A model generated the notes under the pieces. That model worked only from the letters and a program-made list of their open reading frames with translations. It was not told the origin of the DNA and searched no databases. A program made the position numbers and the translations under genes. Source: Clostridiales bacterium (GTDB taxonomy: Bacteria; Bacillota; Clostridia; Oscillospirales; Acutalibacteraceae). From it: 64,000 nt of DNA. Positions 59,947-64,000 of the stretch are shown here, piece by piece (position 1 is the first letter of the stretch; each line of letters begins with the position of its first letter). The stretch spans positions 189,167 through 253,166 of the forward strand of contig JAGZMM010000005.1 in the NCBI GenBank assembly GCA_018364155.1, written 5' to 3'.

Positions 59947-60857
59947 TGGCGGATTTGCGTGTAAACCTGTGCGGGGTACCGCTCAAAAACCCGGTGATCG
60001 GCGCATCTGGAACCTTTGGGTATGGCCGGGAGTACAACGAGTTTTTCCCGGTAAGCAGGCTGGGTGGCGTTTCCTGCAAGGGAACCACTCTGGAAGAACG
60101 CCTTGGAAACCCGCCGCCCCGTATCGCGGAAACCCCGGCGGGAATGCTCAATTCCGTGGGGCTGCAAAACCCCGGCGTCAAGCGCTTCATTTCGGAGGCA
60201 ATCCCGTTTCTAAAAAAGCAGGAAACGGCGATCATTGCCAACGTAGCCGGCAGCTCGGTGGACGATTACCGGCGGATTGTGGAAATTTTGTCGGACACCG
60301 ATGTAGACATGATCGAGGTGAACATCTCCTGCCCCAATGTGAAGGAGGGAGGCGTTCAGTTCGGCGCCACCTGCGCGGGGGCCGAGGAAGTGACCAAGGC
60401 GGTTCGTGTGGTGAGTAAAAAGCCCTTGATGATCAAGCTGACTCCCAACGTCACCGACATCGCGGAAATTGCCGCGGCGGTGGAAGCCGCGGGGGCCGAC
60501 TGCGTGTCCTTAATCAACACCCTTCTTGGCATGCGTATCGACATCCGTACCCGCCGTCCCATCCTGCGCAACAACACCGGCGGCCTTTCTGGGCCTGCGG
60601 TGCTGCCTGTGGCAGTGCGCATGGTGTGGCAGGTGGCCAACCGGGTAAAGATCCCGGTGGTGGGCATGGGCGGCATCGCCAAATGGCAGGACGCGGTGGA
60701 AATGCTGCTGGCTGGCGCGTCGGCCGTGCAGATCGGCGCGGCCAATTTCACCGATCCCTTTACCCCGGTGAAGGTGCTGGAGGGCCTGGAACGGTACCTG
60801 GATGACAATGGTATCGAAAAGGTCGGGGACTTGGTGGGAAAGGTGCAACCCTGGTAA
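59946..60857 (+). CDS. pyrD: Dihydroorotate dehydrogenase catalytic subunit, class 1B
   Basis: A 303-residue FMN enzyme oxidising dihydroorotate to orotate. The class 1 catalytic Cys is in VEVNISCPNVKEGG, with SGTFGYGREYNEF near the start and GMGGIAKWQDAVEMLLAGA as the FMN phosphate site. Pairing with PyrK makes it the NAD-dependent 1B form. The ATG at 59946 has GGAGGTG 8 bases upstream, within pyrK. Confidence 0.96.
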   Translation: MADLRVNLCGVPLKNPVIGASGTFGYGREYNEFFPVSRLGGVSCKGTTLEERLGNPPPRIAETPAGMLNSVGLQNPGVKRFISEAIPFLKKQETAIIANVAGSSVDDYRRIVEILSDTDVDMIEVNISCPNVKEGGVQFGATCAGAEEVTKAVRVVSKKPLMIKLTPNVTDIAEIAAAVEAAGADCVSLINTLLGMRIDIRTRRPILRNNTGGLSGPAVLPVAVRMVWQVANRVKIPVVGMGGIAKWQDAVEMLLAGASAVQIGAANFTDPFTPVKVLEGLERYLDDNGIEKVGDLVGKVQPW

Positions 60858-60880
60858 TTTCGTCAAACAACAAAGTAAGG

Positions 60881-60917
60881 AAGGGAACGCCTGCGAGCCG
60901 GGCGGTTCCCTTCTTTT
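60881..60917 (+). terminator. Terminator of the pyr cluster
   Basis: AAGGGAACGCC pairs with GGCGGTTCCCTT (one bulge), followed by CTTTTT. Confidence 0.75.
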
Positions 60918-60947
60918 TAAACTTACATAGAAACGGAGCAAAGCAAC

Positions 60948-61622
60948 ATGACGAGACTTTACATCGTCCGCCACTGCGAGGCGGAGGGAAACATTCTGCG
61001 CTATTTTCAGGGACATACCGACGGAAAAGTGAGTGAAAAAGGCAAGGAGCAGTGCGAGCTGCTGGCCCAGCGGTTTCAGGACATTCCCATTGAAGCGGTT
61101 TATTCGAGCCCCTTGTCCCGGGCGGTGTTTACTGCCGAAGCGGTCAACCGCTACCACGGCCTGCCCATAGAGCGCAGGGATAATCTCATTGAAATCAACG
61201 GCGGTCATTGGGAAAAGCGCAAGTGGGCGGACCTGCCTAAGCTCTACCCGGAGGAAGCAGACGCCTGGGCCAATCACCCCTGGGACTTTGCTCCTCAGGA
61301 TGGGGAACCTATGCGTGCTGTTTATGAACGGATTTGGCAGGCAGTTTTGGAAATTGCCCGAGAGCAGGAAGGGCATACCGCGGCGGTGGTGGCCCACGGC
61401 GGCGTCATCCGCAACCTGCTTACCCGCGTGAAGTTCGGCCGGATTGAGGAAATGAACCGGCAGGGCTGGTGCGACAATACAGCGGTAACCATACTGGACT
61501 TTGACAAAGCCTTTCAGCCGACGCTGGTAGCGGAAAACGACACCACTCATCTGACTCATGGCATGTCCACCCTGGCGGGCCAGAGCTGGTGGAGAGGGGA
61601 AAACTTCTCTAAATTTGAATGA
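60948..61622 (+). CDS. Histidine phosphatase family protein
   Basis: A 224-residue phosphoglycerate mutase-like protein. The catalytic His is in YIVRHCEAEGN (RHC in place of the common RHG). A second core His lies in VAHGGVIR. The acidic LIEINGGHWEKRKW stretch is typical of the branch that includes alpha-ribazole and broad phosphatases. The substrate is unknown; no cobalamin genes are nearby. The C-terminal 40 residues (HLTHGMSTLAGQSWWRG) are an unusual extension. It lies 13 bases before ruvX. Confidence 0.85.
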   Translation: MTRLYIVRHCEAEGNILRYFQGHTDGKVSEKGKEQCELLAQRFQDIPIEAVYSSPLSRAVFTAEAVNRYHGLPIERRDNLIEINGGHWEKRKWADLPKLYPEEADAWANHPWDFAPQDGEPMRAVYERIWQAVLEIAREQEGHTAAVVAHGGVIRNLLTRVKFGRIEEMNRQGWCDNTAVTILDFDKAFQPTLVAENDTTHLTHGMSTLAGQSWWRGENFSKFE

Positions 61623-61635
61623 GGGAGGGTATGTC

Positions 61636-62070
61636 ATGCGGATTTTGGCGGTGGATTTGGGAGATGTGCGCACAGGGATTGCCGTGTGTGACCAGCAGGA
61701 GCTGCTGGCGTCACCGGTGTGCGTCATCACCGAACGGAATAGGGACAAGCTGCTCGAAAAAATCGCGCAGCTTGCCTCTGGGGAACAGGTACAGGAAATC
61801 GTAGTGGGATACCCCAAGAATATGGATGGTTCGGCAGGGGAAAGCGCCCAAAAGTGCGCCGCCTTCGCCGGACGGCTGCATGAGGTGTGTTCTTTGCCGG
61901 TCAAACTTTGGGACGAGCGGTGTACCACCATGTCCGCCATTGGGTATTTTAATGCTACCGATACCCGTGGAAAAAAGCGCAAGCAGACCATCGACGCGGC
62001 GGCGGCCACCATTATTTTGCAAGATTATTTGGATTTTCGTAAAAATCAGGGTAGCGTTGTTTCGCGATAG
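61636..62070 (+). CDS. ruvX: RuvX/YqgF family (putative Holliday-junction resolvase, rRNA maturation)
   Basis: A 144-residue RNase H-fold protein. The catalytic Asp is in ILAVDLGDVRTGIAV, the Glu in LWDERCTT and a further Asp in KKRKQTIDAAAA. In E. coli YqgF has been implicated in pre-16S rRNA processing, and family members have also been called resolvases. The start is ATG 61636 with GGGAGGG 7 bases upstream. Located just before an rRNA operon. Confidence 0.93.
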   Translation: MRILAVDLGDVRTGIAVCDQQELLASPVCVITERNRDKLLEKIAQLASGEQVQEIVVGYPKNMDGSAGESAQKCAAFAGRLHEVCSLPVKLWDERCTTMSAIGYFNATDTRGKKRKQTIDAAAATIILQDYLDFRKNQGSVVSR

Positions 62071-62217
62071 GCAGGTTGTTTGCGCGGAAAACCACAGGAT
62101 TTTTTGTTGTTTCCCACTTTCTTCAAGAAAAGGGCACAAAAGAGCTTGGAAAAAAGCCTGTAAATGTGTGTAAAAAGTGGGTTTCGGGAGAAATTCAAAA
62201 AAAGCCGTCGAAATCGG

Positions 62218-62246
62218 TTGACAAGCCCATTTAGATTTGATATTAT
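62218..62246 (+). promoter_or_regulatory. rRNA operon promoter
   Basis: TTGACA (62218-62223), a 17-base spacer and TATTAT (62241-62246), about 55 bases before the 16S processing stalk. Confidence 0.8.
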
Positions 62247-62300
62247 AGTCAAGCACCGAACGGCGGGGCGACAAAGTGTCCAAAAAGTTTGGTGGATGGA

Positions 62301-62320
62301 CCTTGAAAATTAAACAACGT
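62301..62320 (+). other. 5' arm of the pre-16S processing stalk
   Basis: This 20-base arm (CCTTGAAAATTAAACAACGT) is complementary to 63697-63716 downstream of 16S with one mismatch. It would form the RNase III stem of the 16S precursor. Confidence 0.7.
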
Positions 62321-62332
62321 GAGGAAAAAGAA

Positions 62333-63618
<1,286 letters not shown>

Positions 63619-63696
63619 TGGAGAAGTGGTCAATCTAAGGATTGACCGAACATCCAAGGTCAGACAGAGTCCGGCATACTGGAATGTATGCGTCCC

Positions 63697-63716
63697 ACGT
63701 TGTTTAATTTTGAAGG
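63697..63716 (+). other. 3' arm of the pre-16S processing stalk
   Basis: ACGTTGTTTAATTTTGAAGG, complementary to 62301-62320 with one mismatch. Confidence 0.7.
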
Positions 63717-63754
63717 CCCAAAAGGTCTTCAGGAGGAACGGACCTTCATAATAT

Positions 63755-63830
63755 GGGGGTGTAGCTCAGCTGGGAGAGCACCTGCTTTGCAAGCAGGGGG
63801 TCATCGGTTCGAACCCGTTCATCTCCACCA
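63755..63830 (+). tRNA. tRNA-Ala (anticodon TGC) in the 16S-23S spacer
   Basis: A 76-base tRNA with encoded CCA. The acceptor stem is GGGGGTG/CATCTCC with two G-U pairs, the D-arm is GCTCAGCTGGGAGAGC, the anticodon stem-loop is CCTGC-TTTGCAA-GCAGG and the T-loop is TTCGAAC. Its position between 16S and 23S is usual in Firmicutes. Confidence 0.96.
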
Positions 63831-64000
63831 CCAGCTGCGGTGGAGGCAAATCGCGAACGAAAGAGAGCGATGAGTCGAAGCGTGCAGCTCGCGGCACAAG
63901 AAGCCGCAGACAAAACGCGTACAAAGTGAGACGGAAGTCAAAGCGAGTGCGCAGGCGTAACGGAGGAAAGTCCGAAGCGCAAAAGAGGGCCGGACGAAGG
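63831..64000 (+). other. Start of the tRNA-23S spacer, T-poor
   Basis: 170 bases with about 13 T residues, rich in GAAG/GCGAA motifs. A hairpin CTCCACC/GGTGGAG overlaps the tRNA 3' end (63823-63845). No gene is seen; the 23S gene should lie beyond the window. Confidence 0.5.

Noticed and set aside
60510..62012. 500-codon open frame on the minus strand
   Set aside because: It lies across pyrD, the histidine phosphatase and ruvX, all convincing plus-strand genes; its translation has no recognisable family and no ribosome site.
63940..63990. GGAGGAAAGTCC resembling the conserved core of RNase P RNA
   Set aside because: Only this short word matches; the rest of the conserved core is absent and the site is in the rRNA spacer.

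Overview
The window reads as chromosome of a spore-forming Clostridia member, most likely Oscillospirales (Ruminococcaceae-like). This rests on the 16S signature at the right end, a ypeB spore-germination gene, clostridial forms of PurL, PyrD/PyrK and PyrF, the rplU-prp-rpmA cluster, strong GGAGG ribosome sites and many TTGACA/TATAAT promoters. Coding density is high. No prophage, insertion sequence, CRISPR array or integrase is visible.

Layout. 1-5.6 kb: start of glycyl-tRNA synthetase, ypeB, a small Ser-rich lipoprotein, a KtrB/TrkH potassium channel subunit and a DUF3048 lipoprotein. 5.9-12.3 kb: a 1319-residue surface protein (leucine-rich repeats plus eight cadherin-like repeats), a membrane-anchored NodB-like protein with an altered active site, and a YcxB-like gene broken by an in-frame TGA. 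12.3-21.6 kb: universal-stress-like protein, PutP, CopA/CopZ, GalE, an HD hydrolase, a slipin and YebC. 21.8-30.5 kb: an operon of four pilin-like genes whose first member is a 2412-residue giant prepilin with GLUG repeats and Fn3-like domains. This is the most unusual system here. 30.5-32.7 kb: a polysaccharide deacetylase, a SLOG-like gene divergent from an XRE regulator across an operator-like sequence, and a second small XRE gene. 32.7-44.6 kb (minus strand): leuCD, rpmA-prp-rplU, folD, lgt with a long C-terminal extension, a paired M16 peptidase locus (ymfH/ymfF type) and purL. 44.8-47.3 kb: alr and ilvE. 47.3-48.7 kb: a small acidic protein and three tandem 58-residue MGRPTDNP-type putative ribbon-helix-helix paralogues. 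Each of the three has its own promoter, and two of the intervening gaps share a covarying inverted repeat. 49-53 kb: an RluD-like synthase, a PLC-like protein, luxS and a LysM/G5/M23 peptidase with a WalR-like box at its promoter. 53.4-62 kb: murA, walJ, rlmH, a pyrimidine cluster (pyrC, DUF5412, pyrF, pyrK, pyrD), a histidine phosphatase and ruvX. 62.2-64 kb: an rRNA operon with promoter, processing stalk, 16S and tRNA-Ala.

The 16S gene lacks its first ~43 bases and about 200 internal bases, which suggests an assembly collapse or a decayed copy.

How the genes fit together. The pyr genes supply UMP. MurA, Alr, GalE, the deacetylases and the M23 peptidase act on the cell envelope. Lgt would lipidate the two lipoproteins. 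PurL and FolD serve purine and one-carbon metabolism. LeuCD and IlvE serve branched-chain amino acids. The giant pilin operon lacks its own ATPase, peptidase and platform protein here, so it must rely on a pilus machine encoded elsewhere.
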